Origin: Eupeodes corollae
Taxonomy: Eukaryota > Arthropoda > Insecta > Diptera > Syrphidae
NCBI RefSeq assembly: GCF_945859685.1
Contig: NC_079149.1
Location: 3,755,118-3,819,117, forward strand
DNA: 64,000 nt
Direction: 5' to 3'
In this document: positions 33,221-43,500 of the stretch, in pieces
Layout: each line of letters begins with the position of its first letter
Position numbering within the stretch: the stretch's first letter is position 1
Made by a program: the position numbers and the translations under genes
The notes under the pieces: generated by a model
What the model saw: the letters and a program-made list of their open reading frames with translations, nothing else
Told to the model about the DNA's origin: nothing
Database searches by the model: none

Positions 33221-34098
33221 TAACAAAAAAAAGATGTGTGGAACTCGGGGACTGCCGCGGTAAAGCTATTGCAAAGCATTTTGTATTAACTTATGCAATT
33301 ATAAGTTATAACTATTTATATGTATTTATACAGTATTTCTTTTTTCTTGATATTAATTCAAGTTACACTTTTTGAGCGTGGTGACCGAAAAGAAACCATT
33401 TTTTTTCTTCTTATCTCTTTACGATTTTCTTTATAAAACGAAAATATCTAAGTATAAATAGTAGGTATAAATAATTAGGTAAAAATACTGTAATGACACA
33501 CCAAAACAATTATTCATTTTAAAAATTTAAACAATCTATATATATATACATATCGAGAATCTAAATTGAGAATTTAAACTATACGCGTGTGTTTGTTTGT
33601 GTGTATAAAAGAGGGCTTTAATATTGCTCATTTTAATATCAAAAATGTAGGTTATCTTTATAGCAGTGTTATAATTTGAATTCAAAATAAATACTGCATT
33701 TGTGATAGTAATTAAATGTTTGTATATAGAGTACTAAATTATTTTCTTTTAATATTTTTTCGTGACTTTCTTCATTATTAAATGCACTTTGTTCATTCAT
33801 ATTCAAAACTCTTTATACACAAATTTTTCAAATATACAGCTATTCATTGTTGTACACAAATTCTTATACACCTATATATTTTCTTATAAACAGCCGTTTA
33901 TGTATTTGTCCGATTTCGGAGCAGCTCGTCGCGATTCATGGGAGTTTCGTACAATACGTTTAGTTGCACACACACAAACACCGTGTCAAAGACTGCCGAC
34001 CTGAAAGGACGTTAGACGATGCATTTGTGGGTGGTATTGAGTGGGCGGTGTTAGGATTTTTTGTTACAGTCCCCTAGCTCCAGGCCCGCAATAGCTTA
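33221..34098. mobile_element. Unclassified insertion splitting the tandem array
   Basis: Interrupts the repeat unit between CTTCAATTTTAAC and AAAAATTGGTTAGTATAATT. Two inverted motif pairs link its ends: AAGCTATTGC with GCAATAGCTT, and GGGGACTG with CAGTCCCC. Their order is crossed rather than nested, so they are not ordinary TIRs. The right third (33900-34080) is GC-richer (GGAGCAGCTCGTCGCGATTC, GTGGGCGGTGTTAGG), but I recognise no protein. Confidence 0.45.
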
Positions 34099-34290
34099 AA
34101 AATTGGTTAGTATAATTTATTTTAAATACATTTTATGAATATCAAAAGAAAGAACTTAACTTATTAACTTATTTATTCCTGTTTTTTTCGTTTTGTTAGC
34201 TGTCAAAGTAGGATGCTTTCGTTAAGAAAATATAAGTTATGCCAAGAAGATCATTTTTTAATTTTTGTTGGTATAATTAACGAAGAAACT
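34099..34290. repeat. Tandem array, displaced last unit
   Basis: Contains TACATTTTATGAATA, GTTAGCTGTCAAAGTAGGAT and TTTCGTTAAGAAAATA, the same ordered blocks as the array at 32481..33220. Confidence 0.6.
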
Positions 34291-35654
34291 TTACTCAATC
34301 CCAGTTTCATAGTGAAAGTTTAAATTTGATTTCAAAAAACTGAAACTGACCTTCAGTTTAAATGTTAATTCATTTAGCTAGGTTTCACAGTGCAAAAAGG
34401 GCCTGCAATCAACTAAGCAAAATTCAAGCAACTAGAATAGGAAGCATTGTAGTATTCTAATTCGATTATTCTTTAAAATTTGATATGGTTTAGTTTTGGA
34501 ATTCATAAATGAATAAAATTGTAAGAAATATAGAATATATAATATAGTACATAACTGATATTGAAAAAAAGGTAATAACGTACAATTAAAACAAAATATA
34601 GTGTGATGTGTATGAAAAAGACGTTATAAATATGTTCGAAAACCCACAAACAACAACCTACATAAAATGAAACCATCACCAATTCTGTTTTTAAATGTTG
34701 GAGGATCGACATAATTATCACTTTACGTTTAAGTGATTTGTTCTTTATGGGATGCGTTATTCTCTGCATTTTCCTCGCCAAAAGCATATTGAGGTGGATG
34801 TCAAATTAAATTTGGGAGTCAGTTTTTAGAGAAAAGCCATACCCGTAGCACAGTAAAAATTGATATGAATACCAAATCCAACATCAACAGTAGAATCACT
34901 TCCGATAAAAGGTAAAGTAAAGTCCTGCTATGGTTTGACTTTTATTCGGGTATCAAAAGCGATTTTCCAGATTATTATTCTTAGACGTTGGTGCATACGT
35001 TTGACACTTGATGGCTGTAATCGTAGAGCAGTGTCTAACATATAAAACACTATGACGTCACTCAAGATTAACCTTGATATTTTGACAGAACTAATGTTTG
35101 CTAATTTATTTACTTGTCCGTTTTTCTAATCAGCTGTTGTATCAACTTTTGTATAACATTTTTTGTAATTGCAACTGAAGAACGACTGACTTTCAGAATA
35201 ACACCGAAAAAGTATCTTGAAAGTCTTCAAGTGATCATTTAATTCTCTACTGCGCGTAGTTGTAATCTTTTTTATATTTAATTGTAAACTGACTACACAA
35301 AGTTGTATATATATACGGAAATAGACATACGTTGTAATATTTGCTTCTTATTTTGGCAAAAAATTAATGTCAACAAATTAAGCGTCTTCTATTGCCAAAT
35401 TAAATATATTATTTCTGATATTTTCATAACTTATATAACTTATAAGTTAAAATTATTACTGGTCTGAATGTGTCTAATTTTTTACAATTTCGTTTTGATT
35501 TTTTGACAAATGGTTAATTGTATCAACATACAAATATTTTAGCAAATTCTTACTGCACTACATATTTAATACCAAATACGCAAGTATTGATTTCAAGCAT
35601 TCTTCAAGTTGAACTAAAGTTAAACGGTTGCTTACTCTCAGTAAACTCGTGGGG
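34291..35654. other. Intergenic, nothing recognised
   Basis: AT-rich DNA with only short frames. Confidence 0.4.
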
Positions 35655-35975
35655 TATTCCATAAGTAAAATAAATCAATTTATTTTTGATTTACCTGTTT
35701 TTCCATTCCATGGGAAAAATAGATTGAATTATTTTTAATTTTAGATCAAATCTGCAGTTTTGATTTTTCGGAAGATTTACCCTTTTTTCAGCAATACTAA
35801 TACAATTTAAAAAAAAGAAGATTAAGCTGGGAATTTGACAGCTTTAACGCACTTGTTAACACGTAATTGAAGTTACAATGAAAACAAAAAAACAATTTTA
35901 ATCGTTGTCCCTGCGCCACGAACAAAAATCAATGTTTGAAGGAAATCTGAATTTACTCATGAAAAAACCCCATTC
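35655..35975. mobile_element. MITE family X, copy 1
   Basis: About 320 bp closely related to 54235..54580: shared AAATAAATCAATTTATTTTT, TTAGATCAAATCTG, TTTGACAGCTTTA, TGCGCCAC and TCATGAAAA blocks in the same order and orientation. Non-coding; no clear TSD. Confidence 0.6.
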
Positions 35976-35989
35976 AACCTAAACTACAC

Positions 35990-36450
35990 ATTGAACTCAG
36001 TTTAAGATTGAAACACTTAAAATTAAAGGTTTCGCCAAATAACTTTTTTTTGTTAAAAATGCTGTAAAAGCATCGAGTGCAGCTTCGGCTGTGTGGCACG
36101 AAGCGCCCGCCGTACTGTTGAAACCAAATGTGATCATATTCTCCTCCTCCTTTTGTGAACAAAAATTCGGTTTGTAACGGCCACTCCTTGCTCATTTTCG
36201 AAGAAAAATTTCTTAGTTATGCCTCTGGACCAAAATCCGCGCCAAACAGTGACTAGTATCAGCTTTTCAATGCATTCGTGCGGGGTTTCTGTGCCCCAAA
36301 TGCGACAATTTTTCTTGCTTTCATGACCGCCAAGATCTAAATGAGCTTCATATAAAAAGATGATTTTTTGGAAAAATCGGCACCTTCTCTAAACGCTGTT
36401 TCCAACGTTGTTCAATCGTATACACAACCATATTCGTTCAGCAGAAGGAT
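35990..36450 (-). pseudogene. Tc1/IS630-type transposase relic
   Basis: Minus-strand translation with stops gives MVVYTIEQRWKQRL, SFRSWRS or EAHFDLGGHE (frame-dependent), NCRIWGTETPHE, ILVTVWRGFWSRGITKKFFF ENEQGVAVT and then TAGASCHTAEAALDA. This order (SxEAHF.L.G, NCRIWG..NP, TVW..FWS.G..GP.FFE, GA.CHTA) is the DDE core of a common insect Tc1/IS630-type transposase. Several frameshifts and internal deletions; the C-terminal SPDL.P.DFFLW motif is missing. Confidence 0.75.
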
Positions 36451-36975
36451 AAAACTAATTATCCGTCAAATCAGACATAAGCTAAGTGTTAACATTCACG
36501 AAAAAAAACGTAAGATGGCGGACCCTATATGTATATGAATCAATTGGCGTTTTTCTTTTATAGTTCAGAGCTGAGCACTGAGCAGAGTCTGAGTGTACAG
36601 AGTAGAGTAGAGTACTCGTAGAGTAGTGTTCTGAGCAGAGTATGTTCAGAGCTCTCTGATTTATTTATGAAACAACTAGAGACCTAAACTGTCATGATAT
36701 AAAATACCAAATGTCAGACTGTCAAACGTAAATATTCAAAATTGTCTTTAATCAAATTAATAAAAAAAAAACAACCATAGCGTTGGTGCATTTGACGCCT
36801 GAAATGAAATGTATTCATAAAATGCTATATGCAATTAGTTTTTTCTAAATTATCTTTCCTTCTGCACTAGAGTGACCAGCCTCTTCCGCCATTTTTATTA
36901 CTTTGACGATGATTTTTTTTTATTTCCCGGCTTTCAAATATCAAATTATTTGTGTTCAGCATTGTACTCCGTTTA

Positions 36976-38077
36976 CTGCTGGAACACAATGGTGGCGGGA
37001 GCCGGGGTCGTAACCGGAATACTTGTCAAAATATTAAAAGTACGCAAATGCAGATGCACGAACACAACGCGACGGAATTGGAATCGAAGCCGCAACCGGA
37101 TTCGGAAGAGTTGACCAACTTTTAACTTTGACCTACGACACTTTTGACGTCTATCATTTTTGGCACATCAAATTTGATTTCGTAGTTTGTGTTTGTGCAT
37201 TAGATTAATATTTTTCATTGCGTCGCAGACCCCGAGAAGTACAATGCTAAAATACCCTTCGTACTTTATGTATTTAGATCCCGAGTTTGGAGGGTATTTT
37301 ATTTCTATGTGCTTCCCAACGGAATTGGGCATGTTCCAACTTTCACTAAACTCTTTACTAGTTTGCTTCCAGTGACATTGATTGAGTTCCGGCATATAAA
37401 TTTGGGATATAATATCCCAGAACACCATACATGTTTCAACAATTATTTTTCGAACTGTTAAAGCACCCATCCGAAAAGACCATGCCAAATAATTAGGTTT
37501 TACTCCTTGTGACAGATATCTAGATAAATAAACAATCAGAAGTTGAATTGAACAACTTAATTGTGAACTTACTTCAAGGTTAACACCCTTCTACATTTTG
37601 GGTTTATAGATTTAGTCAAACGCTTTTCACTAAACTCAACAACAAATTGTATTGGGTGTGATTCGTTCTCGTTGATTTAAAGAATAGATCAGGATCATTT
37701 TCTTTAATGAATTTAAAAGTAGTTTCAAAATACCCCCATTCATTTCTTTCCTGATACAATGGCCGCACCCACCACCTTCGCGTGTTAACTTTACTATAGT
37801 ATTTTAAATAAATATACAACATTTCAAAAAGAGACATTATTAAAACTGCATCTTCGTTTTCAAAATCCATTTTATTAAATAATTTTAAAACTCAGCCAAA
37901 CTTAAACCAAATGATAAGTATCAAATCAATAATTTCAAAATACAACTAAATCTTTATCAAACGTCAAAAAGTCGTACGACGCATTGTGTGCGTACATTCT
38001 GTTAACGTACGACAAGCTGTGACAGCTATTCCGACTCCGGCTTCGGCTGGCTCCGATTTTTGCATTGTTTCCAGCAG
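36976..38077 (-). mobile_element. PIF/Harbinger element with TTA target duplication (1102 bp)
   Basis: TTA at 36973..36975 and 38078..38080 flank inverted ends CTGCTGGAACACAATG and CTGCTGGAAACAATG. Further inside, GGAGCC and CGGAATA.TTGTCA / CGGAATAGCTGTCA blocks also pair (about 55 bp of imperfect TIR). The 3-bp TTA duplication is the superfamily's signature. It carries an internally deleted transposase on the minus strand. Confidence 0.88.
37168..37870 (-). pseudogene. Harbinger transposase, 3'-deleted
   Basis: The N-terminal frame (ATG 37870) reads MDFENEDAVLIMSLFEMLYI, then RRWWVRPLYQERNEWGYFET, NDPDLFFKSTRTNHTQYNLL and LSLV. After a gap the next frame reads MAWSFRMGALTVRKIIVETC, NQCHWKQTSKEF, GKHIEIKYPPNSGS and YEGYFSIVLLGVCDA. 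GKHI.I..PPNSGS.Y.NYKG.FSIVLL is the first-catalytic-residue block of HARBI1-type transposases. The Asp expected before GKH is lost at a frameshift or gap, and everything after the D2 region is deleted. Confidence 0.88.
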
Positions 38078-38308
38078 TTACTCTCTTATTTTATTCTGAG
38101 CTCATAGAGCGCGCTATGAACATGTTCAGAACTAAAACAGAAACACGAATTTGCAGCTCTGAACGATCAGAGGTCAAAAAGAAACACAATTATTTGTTTG
38201 CCAGTTCGAGCTCTGCTCTGAACTAAAAAAGAAAGCAGAATTAATACAAAATGAAAAGTTTGTAACTTTTAAAATTTGTATTCAAAAATGTCTTCCTTAA
38301 AAGTCTAA

Positions 38309-38600
38309 TGGCCTAACTATAATAGACTTAACCGAAAGTAAGCTAATGTCAAAACCGAACGAAAAGAAGAAGTTATCGTCAAAACAAAAAGTAACCATAA
38401 TGGATTCAAGTAACTTAAGCAAATTTGACATTTGCTTAAGCTCGAGCAATTTAAATAGTACTTGCGTATTTGCGCGAAAGTTAGAGAAATTTAACGAAAT
38501 TGAGCAGAATGTCTATTATGGTTAGTGACATATAAGGCTGCGTATTGGTTCGTTTCCTTAAGTTGGCTTAAGCTCGGTTAAGTCTATTATAGTTGGGCCT
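38309..38600. mobile_element. MITE with 25-bp TIRs and TAA duplications (292 bp)
   Basis: Ends GGCCTAACTATAATAGACTT AACCGA and, inverted, GGCCCAACTATAATAGACTT AACCGA differ at one base. TAA lies on both sides (38306..38308, 38601..38603). A perfect 11-bp hairpin (CTTAAGCAAAT..ATTTGCTTAAG) sits mid-element near 38415-38441. The near-identity of the ends suggests recent activity. Harbinger-like by TSD. Confidence 0.8.
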
Positions 38601-38603
38601 TAA

Positions 38604-39953
38604 GGTCGAGACGATTCCGAAAACATTAAAAAAACATCTCGTACATAGTTTTATGTAAGCTCTTTAAAAATGAAGAACATATGCATTTATGTACCCTTAA
38701 CTTATTTTGATGCTTATCTGATTGATGCTGGGAAAGTTAAAACAGACAATGAAAAATGGAACACACAAAGAGTTAATAAAAATGCAGCGGGTCACTATGG
38801 CGTATACGTAATTTTTCTGTAAAACACAAATAATTAAATTTAGTATATATATATTCTATACTTCTTATATTAATGGCTGCAATAAGGTTAAGTCCTTCAT
38901 TCCTTAGTGCCCTATATTACTATTATGCTATTTTCCAAAGTCTAGTCAACCCACTTTATAAAACTCTGACCCATTTAAGAATATTATGTTTGTACAACAA
39001 AATGTTCCCATTAGCACAGCAATAAGTTGTTTAATAAAATGATATTTTTATGCATAAATATTTTCGGAAGAGTAAATTACTTACTACTAGAATAATTTAC
39101 AAACAAATCAAATAAACGAAATCTCTTTCTGTCCTTTGTACGTAAAAATGTATATAATCTATTAAATGAAATATGTAGATTTTCGTAAGATTCTTTTATT
39201 CCTTAAAAAATATACAATTTTATCGTGCTATGAAATAAAATGTTATAACAACAATGAAAACACCTCCAGCTAATTAAATCCTTATAACTCTATACTCAAA
39301 AACAACAGGACACCACATCAACTAGGTTAACACCGAATTGGCAGTCAACTTCACCAAACCCGTCGCCTCCGTCGCCGTCGCTCGCCGAGCTCCATCTTTA
39401 ACCTTGTTAAACAAAATACAAACATTCCAAAGCATTCTTGCAAGTTTACTACATTGACTTTTACTCTTGCAGTCCATCTTTCAAAGAGAATACTTCGAAT
39501 AGCCTGAACTGAACACTGAACGCTGAAGGTCCTGTGGACGTGGAGTATTGTAAAGCTTCCAACACGATAAATAAACTTAAACATTGTCAAACGATCGACA
39601 TTCTTGAGAGAGCATGTGGTCGCGTGCTTTACAATAATCTCCAAGCTACTCACCCCTTGGGCTGTCCTGGCATTGTGGCACTGTTGGGGTTGGCACACTG
39701 TTGGCAGGTAAGCTATGTGAAAAAAGACTGAAAGGATTTGTCCCCCATCGCCATCAATCCAACCCAAAAAGACCGTTACTTCTAATAGGTTTTTATTTAT
39801 TTTTATTTTTTACTATGGCTACAGCTCTCAAACAACCCCCTTATTTCTTTCTCCCCAAATGAGTGACTGCTGCATATTTACGAGCTCGAGTACGAGTACG
39901 ACTACGAGTATTTATCCAAATGGCTTCCACACTTTTAACGGAAACTTCAATGT
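38604..39953. other. Intergenic, upstream of the esterase-like gene
   Basis: No protein recognised. Positions 39350-39730 are GC-richer and open on both strands, but no homology or splice framing supports a gene. (ACGAGT)-like repeats at 39890-39910 may be promoter-proximal. Confidence 0.4.
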
Positions 39954-39987
39954 TCAGTTGAAATTCGCGCGCCACTATGAGAAGTCG
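39954..39987 (+). promoter_or_regulatory. Inr + DPE core promoter
   Basis: TCAGTT at 39954..39959 is a perfect fly initiator (A+1 at 39956). AGTCG at 39983..39987 occupies exactly +28 to +32 and fits the DPE consensus RGWYV. No TATA box lies at -30. It would give a 172-nt 5' UTR to ATG 40128 with no need for an upstream intron. TATA-less DPE promoters are typical of regulated fly genes. Confidence 0.65.
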
Positions 39988-40127
39988 AAAAACTTTAACG
40001 GTATTCTGCTGAAAGGTGTACTATCCTAACTATATTTCTATACTGTTAATTTATGGCTTTTTAATATTTGTGTGTTCCACAAGTGAAAGGAAAATAGAGG
40101 AAGTGAAGTGAATGAAAAGAGTTAACC

Positions 40128-40539
40128 ATGGAGATGAAAATATCTGTTATGTTAAAGTTCTTGTTTATATGTTTGTCGTTCCCCTTGGTGCAGATTTTGA
40201 CGGTTGTTAGCGCTCGAGATGCACCGCCGATACATATCCCCGGTCAGGGAATGGTTATGGGGACGTACTTAAAAATGTATCGAACTCAGAATATCAAAGC
40301 GTATTTGGGAATTCAATATGCTTTCGCGCCGCGGTTTGCACCTCCGGTCGTTGATGGATTGGAGTGGAAAGGCGTCAAGAATGCCACCACTTTTCCACCG
40401 GATTGCTGGCAGAATCCCAAGCGACCCATAAAACGCCACAGTGAAATCTTTCAGAACCTCATTAAGGCATCACATTCGATGGAGGAGACCAAAGGATACG
40501 ATGAAGAATGCCTGTTTGTGAATATCTTTATACCTGATG
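40128..40539 (+). CDS. Esterase-like exon 1
   Basis: Starts at ATG in AACCATGG context (second in-frame ATG two codons later). It encodes the signal peptide, mature start near ARDAPPIHIPGQG, YRTQNIKAYLGIQYAFAPRF, an NAT glycosylation site, and DCW...DEECLFVN, whose Cys pair is the conserved first disulfide of cholinesterase-like proteins. The donor is G|GTTGGT, a weak 5' site. Reading on gives a hydrophobic tail and stop at 40586 that I regard as intron read-through. Confidence 0.88.
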
Positions 40540-43500
40540 GTTGGTATTTTTTGAAATTCATTTTCTTCTTCATTTTTGTGTTTTAATTTTATTTTGTTAA
40601 ACAATTTTCTTTTGCCTGAGAGGTTTTTACCCAAATAAAGTGAAAAGTCACAAAGGAAAGTTTTTCTCATGATGGCAGAGACGTGAGTTGAAAAGGGTGG
40701 TATGTGGGGGATGCGGAAATGGGAACATGGGGGAGGAGTTGGAAATGGAAATGAATATTATTTTTCGTGCAATTAAATGGAACTGAGTTTTTTCCTTTGA
40801 GTTTCCGTGCGGCGGCGGCGGCGATGGCGGTTTTTTCCCGAACGCGAATTCTTTGTTTCAAGTTGAATTTGTTGAATTTGTATGGAATTCGGAAATAACG
40901 TTAATTTGAAAGAATTTTTCAGTTGAAATTCTGTTGGATTCATAGTTATTCATTGGGGAATTTTTGAAAAGTCGTTTTGTGGTATTTTAGAGGTTTTTTG
41001 TTATGTTTTGAAAGATTTATGGGAGTTCATTTAGTTGCGAATTGATTTTTAAGTTATTCATTCAAAACTAAAAAACTTATTTTAGTTGAGAGTGGGCAGG
41101 ATTTATGAACTAAATTAAAATGTCATTATTCAAAAGATGAAATAAAAAGATGGGGTTACATTTGATAAGAACGTTTTGCAATTGAAAATGTATTTATCTT
41201 TTAGTTGAAAAGGAATGAACATTTTTTCACCATCAAAACTTTACAAGGAAATATTTTCTTCCGGAATGTGTTAAATAATTTATAGTTTTATACATTTTTG
41301 GTAACTGATACAATGCACTTCATATATTTGAAGTTATGGTAACTGATTCGATTATTGGAATTGAAATTCTTGAGTTTTTTGATATCATCTCTAAAATAAG
41401 TTATGACTTCGACTTCAAATATATTTTGTTTTACAGATAAAAAAACGTCATGGGGTGCAGTATTTAAACTGATTTGTTAAACGGGGTCTTCTTCTAATAG
41501 ATAGTACAAATTTCATTAACCTTAAATGTTTCTGGGATAGATATATAAACTGACTTTTTCTATAAACAAACAAATATAACTTTTAAACTCTTAACGTACT
41601 CTAACTGACCGATTTAAGATTGATGTTGAAATTTCAGTCAGATTTTTTTTCAATAAAAATGAAATTTATTAGAGGACCCGGAAATAGTAATGAATTATAA
41701 AAGTTTTATATTTCGATGATTTGAAATCTAGATACTTCAAAAAGAAGAAGTTCTGCACATTTTCAAATGGCGAAGTTAAATAATAACGACATTTAAATTG
41801 ATTTTAAAAACTTCTTCAAACCATTAAAGTCAATAAAAACATTTATAAGCCTTAAAAGGTCATAATTCTGTTGCGATCAGATTAATGGTTGCGATTACCG
41901 TTAGCTTTGTATTAGTTTTAATTTTGTTTCTAAAAAAATCAAGAGCTCATGAAAAGGCAAAAGACTAAGAATCAGCTATGTAAACGCATAAGAGCAGTCA
42001 CAACCCAATATGTCAAAGATCCGCATTCATTTTTTTTTTGGTCAACATGAGGCGAGCTGTCAAACTTTACAATTTAACCATGCTGACAATACAAATGACA
42101 GAAACGTCAATAAACATCTTAGTCAATGTTTACATTGAAATCTTTTGAGTTGACTTTTTGGCCAGTTTTAGCAATCATTAAACAGGTTCAGAAGACATAA
42201 GGGACCTGGACGTAACGCCATTTTTTTGTATCTGATTGGACAGCTGCCACAAAATTGCCTTCCAAATAAGTCAGATACATTGAAATGTTGACTGTTGACA
42301 TCTGAAAAATTAGCTAGTCATATTTTACGATGAAAATTAAATTGAATTTGATTAAATTTTTTCCAAAAACAAAACGAATTGTTTCCATTGGTTTGTGTTT
42401 CAATTCTGCACAATTTCAATGACAGATTGCTGGCAGAAACAAAAATTTGAATGGATTTCAATAATGACATTTCTTTTTGCAATGACAGACATTTTCAAGT
42501 ATCACTCTAAATGGCCTGTCAAAAAAAGCATTGCGTTATATTATATAATTATTTTTATACTTAAGGGATAAAAAAAACAATATGTTCTCTTATTTTAAGT
42601 GAATATTATAGTAAAAAATATAATAAGTCAATATTTTAGTAAAGAAATGTCATTATTGAAATCCACATTTAAAGTGGATTTAAATTATGACATTTCTTGT
42701 TCAATGACAGAAAGTTTCAAGTATAGCTCTAAATGGCCTGTCAAAAAATGCATTGCGTTATGTTATATGATTATATTTATACTTAAGGGATAAAAAAAAC
42801 TATGTGTTCTCTTATTGTAAGTGTATATTACAGTAAGAAATATGTTAAGTGAATATTAGTAAAGAAATTTTATTATTGAAATCCACATTTAAACATAAAG
42901 AAATGTCATTATTGAAATCCATTTTTAAAGTGGATTTCAATAATGACACTTTTTGTTCAATTACAGAAATTTTAAGGGATCACTCTAAATGGCCTGTCAA
43001 AAAAAATGCACTGCATTATGTTATATAATTATATTATGTTTATACTTAAGGTATAAAACAAACAATTTGTTCTTTTATTGTGAATGAATATTATAGTAAA
43101 AAACATATTTGAAGCTTTATTAAATTGTTCGGCTTCTCTTATAAATAGGCCATCTTTATCTTCAAAGTATTCATATATCAATAATTCGGGTTGTTGGAGA
43201 ACTTATGAATACTGTAATTAAGCTAAATTGTGCTTTTGCTCCTCAATTAACCCCAGTTAAATATATTTGTACACATACTATCTTATATATCATGTTTCAT
43301 TGGGTGCTTAAAAGTAACAATTCTGTAGACTTGGCTTCTTAACTTTTGAGCAAAGCAAAATTATTTCTTTTAAACCCTACAGAAAACCTATTATTATAGG
43401 AACTTTTTTTAAAATTTATAATCGGTTTCTATAAACTAATTAAACGCCATCGCTTTCTTTTGCATAATTAATATTGACTATGACGATAAGCTTTATTCGT

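Larger units (their letters stand above)
36561..38225. mobile_element. Outer MITE interrupted by a Harbinger
   Basis: TAGTTCAGAGCTGAGCACTG at 36561 pairs with the inverted right end TAGTTCAGAGCAGAGCTCGA at 38225. Both ends are rich in AGAGC/CAGAGT repeats (36570-36650; 38150-38220). The original element was about 560 bp before the Harbinger entered at 36976. Confidence 0.6.

Noticed and set aside
39351..39767. 138-codon minus-strand frame upstream of the esterase-like gene
   Set aside because: No domain, arginine-rich end from a GTCGCC repeat, and the opposite strand is open as well. Probably GC-richer promoter-side DNA.
40540..40586. Continuation of esterase exon 1 to a stop as a short separate protein
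   Set aside because: The phase and homology require splicing at G|GT to exon 2. The extension is AT-rich and looks intronic, so it is kept only as a possible read-through product.
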